This document shows positions 8,128 to 13,745 of a stretch of DNA of 14,085 bases, piece by piece. Both the position numbers and the translations under genes were made by a program. Location: assembly GCA_012735335.1 (NCBI GenBank), contig JAAYHO010000233.1, positions 1 through 14,085 on the forward strand, written 5' to 3'. Every line of letters starts with the position of its first letter. Within the stretch, counting starts at the first letter, position 1. The notes beneath the pieces were generated by a model that saw only the letters and a list, made by a program, of their open reading frames with translations, did no database searches and was not told the DNA's origin. Origin of the DNA: Gammaproteobacteria bacterium. GTDB lineage: Bacteria; Pseudomonadota; Gammaproteobacteria; Pseudomonadales; Pseudomonadaceae.

Positions 8128-8155
8128 AATATAAAAGCGATCACGGAAGCGACAA
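8128..8155 (-). promoter_or_regulatory. Candidate sigma-70 promoter of cydABXDC
   Basis: On the minus strand TTGTCG (8155-8150) and TATATT (8133-8128) are 16 bp apart, in the only AT-rich stretch upstream of cydA, about 50 bp before the ATG. The fit is reasonable but unproven; TATCTT and TATAGC just downstream are alternative -10 boxes. Confidence 0.5.
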
Positions 8156-8163
8156 GTCGTCGC
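8149..8163. promoter_or_regulatory. Inverted repeat over the cydA -35, possible response-regulator operator
   Basis: GCGAC-AAGTC-GTCGC is a perfect 5+5 bp inverted repeat covering the candidate -35 box. GCGNC/GNCGC half-sites of variable spacing are described for redox response regulators of the RegA/PrrA/RoxR family, and RoxSR controls terminal oxidases in pseudomonads. Assignment to that family is inference from the half-sites alone. Confidence 0.4.
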
Positions 8164-8195
8164 AAGCTCACTGCCTGCCCGCTGCAACCCCGAAT

Positions 8196-8215
8196 TGCCG
8201 GGATGGAACCCGGCA
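8196..8215 (-). terminator. Stem-loop downstream of lrgB
   Basis: TGCCGGG-TTCCAT-CCCGGCA on the minus strand forms a 7-bp stem with a 6-base loop, about 20 bp past the lrgB stop. No T-run follows (ATTCGGGG), so intrinsic termination would be weak unless helped by the neighbouring G-rich tract. Confidence 0.5.
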
Positions 8216-8220
8216 CTTCC

Positions 8221-8235
8221 GGGAGGGAGGGAGGG
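8221..8235 (+). other. Perfect G-quadruplex motif directly after lrgB
   Basis: The plus strand reads GGGAGGGAGGGAGGG: four G3 runs with single-A loops, among the most stable quadruplex patterns. It abuts the lrgB stop codon (8236-8238). The gene is transcribed from the minus strand, so the G-run lies in the template DNA and the RNA carries the C-rich copy. Confidence 0.7.
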
Positions 8236-8955
8236 TCAGAACATCAGCCAGAGGGTAACGACCAGCGGCAGCAGCAGGGCGGTGCCTATGCCCATCAGGC
8301 TCATGGCCAGGGCGGCGAAGGCGCCGGCTTCGTCGCCCTCCTCCAGCGCCCGGGAGGTACCGACGGCGTGGGCGGACAGGCCCAGGGCCATGCCCCGGGC
8401 CGAGGGTTGGGTGACGCCGGTGACGCTCAGCAGCCAGGGCCCCATCAGCGCACCGAGCACCGCGGTATACATGACAAAACCCGCCGCCAGCGCCGCCACG
8501 CCACCCAGTTGCTCAGCCACCACCATGGCGATCGGCGTGGTCAGAGACTTGGGTGCCAGGGTCATGAGCATGGCGAAATCCGCGCCCAGCAGCCAGGCCA
8601 GCAGCAGGGTCAGCACGGTCACGAACACCCCGCCAACCAGCAGGGTGATCATCACCGGCCAGAAGTACTGCCGGATGCGCCGCAGGTTGTGGTACAGCGG
8701 CACCCCCAGCGCCACCGTGGCCGGGGCCAGCAGCATGGTCAGCGGGAATACCGCATCCCGGTAGGCCGGGTATTCCAGCCCCAGCAGCCACAGTGCCGGA
8801 ATCAGCAGGGCAATGGCCACGATCAGCGGGTGCAGCAGGGCCATGCGGGTGCGGTCATACAGGGTCTGGCCCAGTTGATACACGCCCAGCGTCAGACCAA
8901 TGAGAAACAGGGGGTGGGCGACCACCGCCGACCAGGCGGCCAGCAAGGCGTTCAT
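8236..8955 (-). CDS. lrgB: LrgB/CidB-family membrane protein
   Basis: 239 residues, mostly membrane helices. LrgB family motifs are LLAPATVALGVPLY, LAPKSLTTPIAMVVAEQLGG, TAVLGALMGPWLL and the C-terminal LSAHAVGTSRALEEGDEAGA, followed by an AFAALAMSL-like helix. LrgB acts with LrgA in the inner membrane. The pair was first described as modulating murein hydrolases; in some bacteria (Streptococcus mutans, and Bacillus subtilis YsbAB/PftAB) it takes up pyruvate. Which role applies here is unknown. The ATG overlaps the lrgA stop as ATGA, with GGGAGG four bases upstream. cydA follows 156 bp downstream on the same strand. Confidence 0.92.
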   Translation of the reverse strand: MNALLAAWSAVVAHPLFLIGLTLGVYQLGQTLYDRTRMALLHPLIVAIALLIPALWLLGLEYPAYRDAVFPLTMLLAPATVALGVPLYHNLRRIRQYFWPVMITLLVGGVFVTVLTLLLAWLLGADFAMLMTLAPKSLTTPIAMVVAEQLGGVAALAAGFVMYTAVLGALMGPWLLSVTGVTQPSARGMALGLSAHAVGTSRALEEGDEAGAFAALAMSLMGIGTALLLPLVVTLWLMF

Positions 8956-9314
8956 GCTTCCTCCCGGCGCGACTGACGCTTGATCAGATACTGCATCAGG
9001 TGGCCGGTCAGCGGCACCACCAGAATGAAGGAGACAGTCAGGCTGACCAGAATGGCGGCAGCATCAGCGGCAATCTCGCTGCCGTACATCATGATGCCGG
9101 TAGCCGGTGGCGTCAGCAGCAACGGCAGAAAGCGCAGCAGCCCCGAGGAGGCGGTTTCCACCGACTCACTGACCTGCCCGCGAAAACGCAGGAACAGCAC
9201 CAGCAGGATCATGCCGATGATGGCACTGGGCAGAAACGGCAGAAACAGCACATTCAGGGCCGTGCCCAGCAACTGGAACAGAATCAGCCAGCTCAGCCCG
9301 CGTATCAACAACAT
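8952..9314 (-). CDS. lrgA: LrgA/CidA-family holin-like membrane protein
   Basis: With the ATG at 9314 the product is 120 residues, the normal LrgA/CidA size, starting MLLIRGLSWLILFQLLGTAL. It has four predicted helices with the family pattern LPSAIIGMILLVLFL, then the LLRFLPLLLTPPATGIMMYG region, and a short basic C-terminus. GGAG lies about 11 bases upstream. The frame stays open to an ATG at 9440, but that extra 42-residue stretch is not hydrophobic or family-like and falls in the shared upstream region with the globin gene, so I reject it. It forms a translationally coupled pair with lrgB. Confidence 0.88.
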   Translation of the reverse strand: MLLIRGLSWLILFQLLGTALNVLFLPFLPSAIIGMILLVLFLRFRGQVSESVETASSGLLRFLPLLLTPPATGIMMYGSEIAADAAAILVSLTVSFILVVPLTGHLMQYLIKRQSRREEA

Positions 9315-9385
9315 CCCCTGATCAACTCCCCACAATCGGCATTCCTTAGACCGAGGTACAACATACCGAAGATCCCACTTTAGGG

Positions 9386-9391
9386 TATGAT
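9386..9391 (+). promoter_or_regulatory. Possible -10 box upstream of the globin gene
   Basis: TATGAT on the plus strand within the 187-bp divergent region between lrgA and the globin gene. No good -35 is visible 16-18 bp upstream, so this is tentative. It would give a leader of about 100 bases containing two short inverted repeats (9423-9439 and 9439-9468). Confidence 0.3.
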
Positions 9392-9501
9392 GCGCCCCCG
9401 CGAGTTTCGAACCATACACCGATGCCGGGAAAAACGGCACTCGGTCATATGAAAAAACATGCCCGAGTCTCCCTTGCGCTCCGGCAAATTCAGACGGTTA
9501 C

Positions 9502-9900
9502 ATGCACATGACTGATGATAATCTGGTCTTCCAGAGCTATGGGCGCTGCTGCAAGAGCCCGGCCTTCTTTGATGATTTCTACACTACCTTTCTGGCCAGT
9601 TCCCCGGAAGTAAGCGAGAAGTTCATCGACACCGACATGAGCGCGCAGAAGCATCTGCTGCGTGCGGGCATTCTCAACCTGGTGTTGTACGCCCGCGGCC
9701 TGCCACCGACCAAACTGCAGGCGCTGGCCGAGTCCCACTCCCGGGGGAAACTGGATATCAAACCGCACCTGTACAACTACTGGCTGGAAGCGCTGCTGAG
9801 CACCATCCGCAAGCACGATGCGGAAATGGATCAGTCGGGGCTGGAGGCCTGGCGTCGGGTGCTGAACAAGGGCATCGAGGTAATCAAGGGCGGCTACTGA
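9502..9900 (+). CDS. Single-domain globin-like haem protein
   Basis: 132 residues (130 if the ATG at 9508 is used), all helical in pattern, with no signal peptide. The course fits a bacterial globin: helices A-B with FQSYGRCCKSPAFFDDFYTT, a B-C region ending in ASSPEVSEKF, an E-like helix MSAQKHLLRAGILNLVLYA (His51 on the distal side), an F region LAESHSRGKLDI with His79 as the likely proximal haem ligand, then the G helix HLYNYWLEALLSTIRKHD and an H helix. It should bind haem in the cytoplasm; O2/NO binding or a sensing role is inference. There is no reductase domain, so it is not a flavohaemoglobin. The Shine-Dalgarno is weak. It is divergent from lrgA and 63 bp ahead of the ompK gene. Confidence 0.8.
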   Translation: MHMTDDNLVFQSYGRCCKSPAFFDDFYTTFLASSPEVSEKFIDTDMSAQKHLLRAGILNLVLYARGLPPTKLQALAESHSRGKLDIKPHLYNYWLEALLSTIRKHDAEMDQSGLEAWRRVLNKGIEVIKGGY

Positions 9901-9925
9901 CAGCACACCCCTGGCGGTTTAATAT
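9897..9925 (+). promoter_or_regulatory. Candidate promoter of the ompK gene, overlapping the globin stop codon
   Basis: CTGACA (9897-9902, five of six consensus bases) and TAATAT (9920-9925) are separated by exactly 17 bp, 38 bp before the ompK ATG. The -35 includes the TGA stop of the globin gene (9898-9900). A separate promoter here implies that ompK is not solely dependent on globin transcription. Confidence 0.55.
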
Positions 9926-9963
9926 GGCGCGCTTCGTCAACCCAGCAGCCGGAACCACTCCCC

Positions 9964-10734
9964 ATGCGCACATTGATCAAGGGCGCCGCCGCCACCCTCG
10001 CCCTCAGCAGCAGCCTCGCGGTTGCCTCTCCCCTGCTCTGGCAGGACAACAGCCTGACCTACCTGTACGGCAAGGACTTCCAGGTCGACCCGTCGATCCA
10101 GCAGGCCGTCACCTTCGAGCACGTCAGCGGCTGGAGCTTCGGTGATCTGTTCCTGTTCGTCGACAGCATCCACTACAACGGTGCAAAAGATGCCAACGGC
10201 AACAACAGCACCTGGTATGGCGAGATAGCCCCGCGCCTGTCCTTCGGCAAGCTGAGCGGCCGCGACCTGAGCCTGGGTCCGATCAAGGATGTGCTGCTGG
10301 CAGGTACCTATGAGGTCGGCCGTGGCGACATCAAGAACTACCTGCTCGGCCCAGCCGTGGATCTGGCCGTACCCGGCTTCGATTACCTGCAGCTGAACAC
10401 CTATTATCTGCACTCCGATACGCCCGAAGGCGTGCGCAGCGCGTGGCAGATCACCCCGGTGTGGGCAGTCACCCTGCCTGTAGGCAAGTCCGATATCCTG
10501 ATCGACGGTTATATCGACTGGATCGTGGACAACGATGGGGATGGCAAACACGCCAACCTGCACTTCAACCCGCAGGTCAAATACGACCTGGGCAAATCGC
10601 TGGGCTGGAAGGCGAAGCAGCTGTATGCCGGGATTGAATACAGTTACTGGAAGAACAAGTACGGCATCAAGAACACATCTGCTTTTGATACCAATCAGAA
10701 CGTCACCAACCTGCTGGTCAAGGTGCACTTCTGA
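9964..10734 (+). CDS. ompK: OmpK/Tsx-like outer-membrane channel protein
   Basis: 256 residues with a typical Sec signal peptide: MRTLIK, a hydrophobic stretch to about residue 20, and likely cleavage after AVA (19-21). The mature protein begins SPLLWQDNSLTYLYGKDFQV and alternates aromatic and polar residues as a beta-barrel does, ending in Phe (VKVHF), the usual outer-membrane assembly signal. FEHVSGWSFGDLFLFVD, WYGEIAPRLSFGKLSG and YSYWKNKYGI are in the style of the OmpK/nucleoside-specific channel (Tsx) family. The role is probably diffusion of small solutes, perhaps nucleosides; the substrate cannot be read from sequence. The ATG is the only sensible start for the signal peptide, although its Shine-Dalgarno is poor. 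A strong hairpin follows the stop. Confidence 0.8.
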   Translation: MRTLIKGAAATLALSSSLAVASPLLWQDNSLTYLYGKDFQVDPSIQQAVTFEHVSGWSFGDLFLFVDSIHYNGAKDANGNNSTWYGEIAPRLSFGKLSGRDLSLGPIKDVLLAGTYEVGRGDIKNYLLGPAVDLAVPGFDYLQLNTYYLHSDTPEGVRSAWQITPVWAVTLPVGKSDILIDGYIDWIVDNDGDGKHANLHFNPQVKYDLGKSLGWKAKQLYAGIEYSYWKNKYGIKNTSAFDTNQNVTNLLVKVHF

Positions 10735-10743
10735 ATGATGCTG

Positions 10744-10764
10744 CGGGCTGCCGATGGCAGCCCG
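10744..10764. terminator. Hairpin terminator between convergent genes
   Basis: CGGGCTGCC-GAT-GGCAGCCCG is a perfect 9-bp GC-rich stem with a 3-base loop, 9 bp after the ompK stop and 18 bp beyond the stop of the convergent small gene. The position suits bidirectional termination. T-runs are short on both sides. Confidence 0.7.
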
Positions 10765-10782
10765 TGGGCTTACCCTGAAGGT

Positions 10783-10959
10783 CTACAGAGTCACCGCATC
10801 GATGATACGCGCGGCAATGGTCAGCAGCACCACCGCCGAGCCAGCCATCATCAGGGCCACACCCCAGCCCTTGTCACGAAAATTGAAACCCACCCCCAAC
10901 AGCAGAAAACCGAGCACCAGCAGGCTCAGCATCAGGTGCAACTCATCAATGGCAGTCAT
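10783..10959 (-). CDS. 58-residue two-helix membrane protein, function unknown
   Basis: The product begins MTAIDELHLMLSLLVLGFLL. Helix 1 is about residues 7-25, a short loop FNFRDKG follows (26-31), and helix 2 is about 32-54 (ALMMAGSAVVLLTIAARIID). Both ends probably face the same side. The start is chosen because AAGGA lies five bases upstream of ATG 10959; the in-frame ATG at 11007 would add 16 charged residues that look non-coding. I do not recognise a family. It is convergent with ompK and 108 bp downstream of the DUF945 gene on the same strand, so it could share that transcript. Confidence 0.7.
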   Translation of the reverse strand: MTAIDELHLMLSLLVLGFLLLGVGFNFRDKGWGVALMMAGSAVVLLTIAARIIDAVTL

Positions 10960-10964
10960 CTGTA

Positions 10965-10969
10965 TCCTT
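10965..10969 (-). promoter_or_regulatory. Ribosome binding site of the 58-residue membrane protein
   Basis: AAGGA on the minus strand, five bases before ATG 10959. It decides this start over the upstream in-frame ATG. Confidence 0.65.
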
Positions 10970-10984
10970 CTTGATTCAGCAAAC

Positions 10985-11019
10985 CGTGACTCTCCGTCAC
11001 GACCCATGGCGAACCATGG
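10985..11019. repeat. Two adjacent short hairpins upstream of the 58-residue protein gene
   Basis: CGTGAC-TCTCC-GTCACG (10985-11001) is a perfect 6-bp inverted repeat, and CCATGG-CGAA-CCATGG (11004-11019) follows directly. They sit 25-60 bp upstream of the small gene's start, where an operator or structured leader would be. No specific regulator is suggested. Confidence 0.4.
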
Positions 11020-11067
11020 TAGCTGCCCGGCATGACACTGCCAAGGCAGCCGTCTGCATCAAAGGTC

Positions 11068-12477
11068 TTACATCCCCTGCATGCCGGCCAGCAGGCCGAC
11101 CAGGTCTTCCAGCGCGATGGGCTGACCGTTGAGCTTGGCTGAACCGCCCGCGTAGCTCAGTTGCGAGAGAATATTGTCCCCCTCGATCTGACCCAGCTGC
11201 AGCATTTCCGCCATGCCTGCGACCATCTCCACCAGCACGGCTGCCTCCTGCTCCACCGCTGCCTGATCCGCCTGCGGCTGGAACAGCGCCTTGTGCCGTA
11301 CCATATCCATCAGCATCGGCTTGGACAGCACCAGTTTGGCCTCCAGCCTGTCGATCAGCTGCGGCACCAGCACCTCGGTCGGCAGCTCAAGGGACAGCGG
11401 GCGATCCAGATCCAGGCCGAGGCTGAAGCGGCTCTCGCCGTTGGTCGTCCTGATCGAGAAGTTGTCCAGCGACACCCGCGGCTGCCCTTCCAGTAACTGC
11501 CCCAGTGCCGCCTCCAGCTGCTCGCTGAGAACCTGCGGCTGCTGCTCGATATCACCCAGCAGCGCACTGTTGTAGATAGCCGCCAGGTCCAGCACCGACT
11601 GCGGGTCAAGACGACTCAAGGTCCAGCCCATATCCATCGACCCCAGGCGGTTGGCGCCATAATTGACCGAGCCGATGCGGTAGGTCATCTCCATGCGGGC
11701 ACCGTCGGCATCCAGTCGGGTGACATCGGACTGGACCATTTCGCTGAGACTCAGCGCAGGGCGACCATCCACCACCGCAGCCAGTTGATCCAGCTCCAGA
11801 CGGCCGCTGCCCAGATACAGACCCGAGGCATCGCGCTGCCGATCAAGGACGAAATCCATGCCCACCAGACTGATATTGGCCTGCCCCTTCAGCTCGACCG
11901 AATCCACCCGACCGCTGAGCTTGAGCCCATCACCGGCGGTATCCGTTGCATACACCGCCGACAGCCCGGAAAAGGTCGCCGACTGCTCACCCGGCCAGTT
12001 CAGCGGCGCGACCTGCAGTTCACCCGTGATCCGGTTGGTGTAACTCACACTGCTGGTCAGCGTGACCGGGGGACGCCCGGCACTGGCGGCAAACAGCTCG
12101 GCCAGCGCCTCGCCCTGCTCCAGCTGCGCATGACTGACCGCCATCACCGGCCACCAGCGGAAGGAGGTCAGCCGCGACAGCGGCAGCGGACCGTGTTCGA
12201 TATGATCATTGACGAAGACCTCCAGCCCCGGCTCACCCCCCTCCGGCGCCTGCAGCAGCAGACGGTAGCGGGCCTGACTGCTGAACCAGCCCCGCTCGAA
12301 CCCGGCCAGCTCCACAGCCAGATCGGTATTCGGGAACTGGCTCTGCATCCGCTGGTTAGCCTGCTCGATGCTGTCCAGCAGTACCCCCTCAAGACGGGTA
12401 CCGGTATACCATGCGCCTGCAATCCCTGCGGCGGCTACGACCACCAGGGCGGTGGCGGCTATCCCTGCTTTAGTCAT
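11068..12477 (-). CDS. DUF945 (YdgA-family) protein
   Basis: 469 residues with one N-terminal membrane helix (about 4-23), which probably anchors a periplasmic domain to the inner membrane. Family features at the N-terminus are WYTGTRLEG (23-31), GFERGWFSSQARYRL and DHIEHGPLPLSRL; a long repetitive beta-rich region with an AsmA-like look follows. The C-terminal part carries LNGQPIALEDLVGLL, a motif seen at the end of DUF945 proteins. The E. coli relative YdgA is slightly longer; its function is not settled. AAGGA lies six bases before the ATG. It is divergent from the EamA transporter across 150 bp that hold a perfect 14-bp palindrome. Confidence 0.85.
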   Translation of the reverse strand: MTKAGIAATALVVVAAAGIAGAWYTGTRLEGVLLDSIEQANQRMQSQFPNTDLAVELAGFERGWFSSQARYRLLLQAPEGGEPGLEVFVNDHIEHGPLPLSRLTSFRWWPVMAVSHAQLEQGEALAELFAASAGRPPVTLTSSVSYTNRITGELQVAPLNWPGEQSATFSGLSAVYATDTAGDGLKLSGRVDSVELKGQANISLVGMDFVLDRQRDASGLYLGSGRLELDQLAAVVDGRPALSLSEMVQSDVTRLDADGARMEMTYRIGSVNYGANRLGSMDMGWTLSRLDPQSVLDLAAIYNSALLGDIEQQPQVLSEQLEAALGQLLEGQPRVSLDNFSIRTTNGESRFSLGLDLDRPLSLELPTEVLVPQLIDRLEAKLVLSKPMLMDMVRHKALFQPQADQAAVEQEAAVLVEMVAGMAEMLQLGQIEGDNILSQLSYAGGSAKLNGQPIALEDLVGLLAGMQGM

Positions 12478-12506
12478 GTTGCTTCCTTACTGAAATGAAA
12501 ATGACC

Positions 12507-12520
12507 GCCAATACATTGGC
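12507..12520. promoter_or_regulatory. Palindrome in the divergent DUF945/EamA control region
   Basis: GCCAAT-AC-ATTGGC is a perfect inverted repeat 30 bp upstream of the DUF945 ATG. ACCGCCA (12504-12510) also pairs with TGGCGGT (12542-12548). This is operator-like, but no regulator is identified. Confidence 0.4.
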
Positions 12521-12551
12521 AGCGACCAAATTTGCCACAGCTGGCGGTAAA

Positions 12552-12578
12552 TTGCATCCGCCCTTCCGGCACTATTAT
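12552..12578 (+). promoter_or_regulatory. Weak candidate promoter of the EamA transporter gene
   Basis: TTGCAT (12552-12557) and TATTAT (12573-12578) are 15 bp apart, 50 bp before the ATG at 12628. The spacer is shorter than ideal. Confidence 0.3.
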
Positions 12579-12627
12579 CATCATGCCCCCGCGCCGCTAC
12601 AGTGCTGCGCCTCATCCCAGGAATACC

Positions 12628-13518
12628 ATGCCCTATCTGATTGCCGTCACCCTGCTGTGGGCCTTTTCCTTCAGCCTGATCGGTGAGTATCTGGCCGGCC
12701 AGGTCGATAGTTACTTCGCCGTACTCACCCGCGTGCTGCTGGCCTGCCTGCTGTTTCTGCCACTGCTGCGCCTGCGCGGGCTGCCCGGCAGGGTGATCGG
12801 TGGGCTGCTGGCGATTGGCGCACTGCAATTCGGCCTCACCTATATCTGCCTGTACCTGTCCATGGAGCTGCTGACGGTGCCCGAGGTGCTGCTGTTCACC
12901 ATCTTCACGCCGCTCTATATAGCCCTGTTGGACAACGCCCTGCGCCACCGTTTCAGCACCGGCCCGGTGGTCGCCACCCTGATCGCGGTGCTGGGCGCAG
13001 GGATCATCCGCTACGACGGCATCAGCAACGACTACGTGAAGGGCTTTCTGCTGCTGCAACTGGCCAACCTGGCCTTTGCCGCAGGCCAGATCGGTTACGC
13101 CCACCTGATGCGCCACAGCGGTGCCAGCCTGCGCCAGCAATGGCAGAGCTTCGGGCTGTTCTTCGTTGGCGCTTTGCTGGTCGTGGTACCGGCCTGGCTG
13201 CTGCTCGGCGACAGCCAGCGCATGCCCTCCAGCGGGCTGCACTGGAGCGTGCTCGGCTGGCTGGGGCTGGTCGCCTCGGGGCTGGGCTTCTTCTTCTGGA
13301 ACCGGGGTGCTACTCAGGTCGATGCGGGCACCCTGGGCATCATGAACAACGCCCTGATCCCCGCCGGTCTGCTGGTCAACCTGCTGATCTGGAACCAGCA
13401 GGCCGATCTGCTGCGGCTGGCCGTGGGCGGGGCGATCATCGGCCTGTCGTTGTGGCTGAACCTGCGCTGGGACGACTGGACCCGGCGGCTCAGAAGATCA
13501 GCATCAACAGACCGATGA
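12628..13518 (+). CDS. EamA-family (drug/metabolite superfamily) transporter
   Basis: 296 residues with about ten hydrophobic helices in two similar halves, the EamA repeat. The N half opens MPYLIAVTLLWAFSFSLIGE, which is the usual first helix; the first repeat ends near ALRHRFSTGPVVATLIAVLG. The second half has GWLGLVASGLGFFFWNRGAT and GTLGIMNNALIPAGLLVNLL, typical of the tenth-helix region. It is a probable inner-membrane exporter of amino acids, carboxylates or amines, with the substrate unknown. AGGA lies six bases upstream of ATG 12628. An in-frame ATG at 12532 would prepend 32 non-hydrophobic residues and is not credible. The 3' end overlaps the antisense 28-residue gene by 29 bp. Confidence 0.88.
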   Translation: MPYLIAVTLLWAFSFSLIGEYLAGQVDSYFAVLTRVLLACLLFLPLLRLRGLPGRVIGGLLAIGALQFGLTYICLYLSMELLTVPEVLLFTIFTPLYIALLDNALRHRFSTGPVVATLIAVLGAGIIRYDGISNDYVKGFLLLQLANLAFAAGQIGYAHLMRHSGASLRQQWQSFGLFFVGALLVVVPAWLLLGDSQRMPSSGLHWSVLGWLGLVASGLGFFFWNRGATQVDAGTLGIMNNALIPAGLLVNLLIWNQQADLLRLAVGGAIIGLSLWLNLRWDDWTRRLRRSASTDR

Positions 13519-13576
13519 TGACCAGCAGCCCGACCAGAAAAATGATACCTACCGTACTGGCAAGAAACCTGAGCAT
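13490..13576 (-). CDS. 28-residue hydrophobic membrane peptide
   Basis: The frame encodes MLRFLASTVGIIFLVGLLVI followed by IGLLMLIF, a single membrane helix with one basic residue near the N-terminus and no charged tail. GGGAG lies six bases before the ATG, as good a site as any in this window. It is transcribed against the EamA gene and overlaps its last 29 bp, so its C-terminus is encoded antisense to the transporter's. I do not recognise a family. Possible roles are a regulatory membrane peptide or a type I toxin-like peptide; these are guesses from size and hydrophobicity. It could also be chance, since the hydrophobic run is short. Confidence 0.55.
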   Translation of the reverse strand: MLRFLASTVGIIFLVGLLVIIGLLMLIF

Positions 13577-13582
13577 GACCCA

Positions 13583-13587
13583 CTCCC
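13583..13587 (-). promoter_or_regulatory. Ribosome binding site of the 28-residue peptide gene
   Basis: GGGAG on the minus strand, six bases before ATG 13576. It is the main evidence that this short frame is translated. Confidence 0.5.
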
Positions 13588-13745
13588 GGATTTGATGGAT
13601 GTAAACCTTCGACCCGGGATCGCCGGACTGCGTTCAAGGTAGTTGATTGTGCTTTATTTATCAGACTGATGAGATTGCGTCCATCCAGCTAAAGACGGAT
13701 GCTCCCATAACCTGATCCCTGCCGATTGACCGAGCCGAAACGACA

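Noticed and set aside
9395..9420. GGTTCGAA-like sequence on the minus strand suggesting a tRNA T-loop
   Set aside because: The flanking bases do not form the 5-bp T stem, and no acceptor or anticodon arm can be folded around it.
9315..9440. N-terminal extension of LrgA from ATG 9440
   Set aside because: It would add 42 non-family residues, invade the divergent promoter region, and exceed the usual LrgA length.
12487..13242. 251-codon minus-strand open frame antisense to the EamA gene
   Set aside because: Gln-rich translation without domains; the opposite strand encodes a clear ten-helix transporter with an RBS.
13314..13637. 107-codon minus-strand open frame near the thioesterase upstream region
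   Set aside because: It lacks an RBS and a credible composition; the short 28-codon frame in another register there is better supported.
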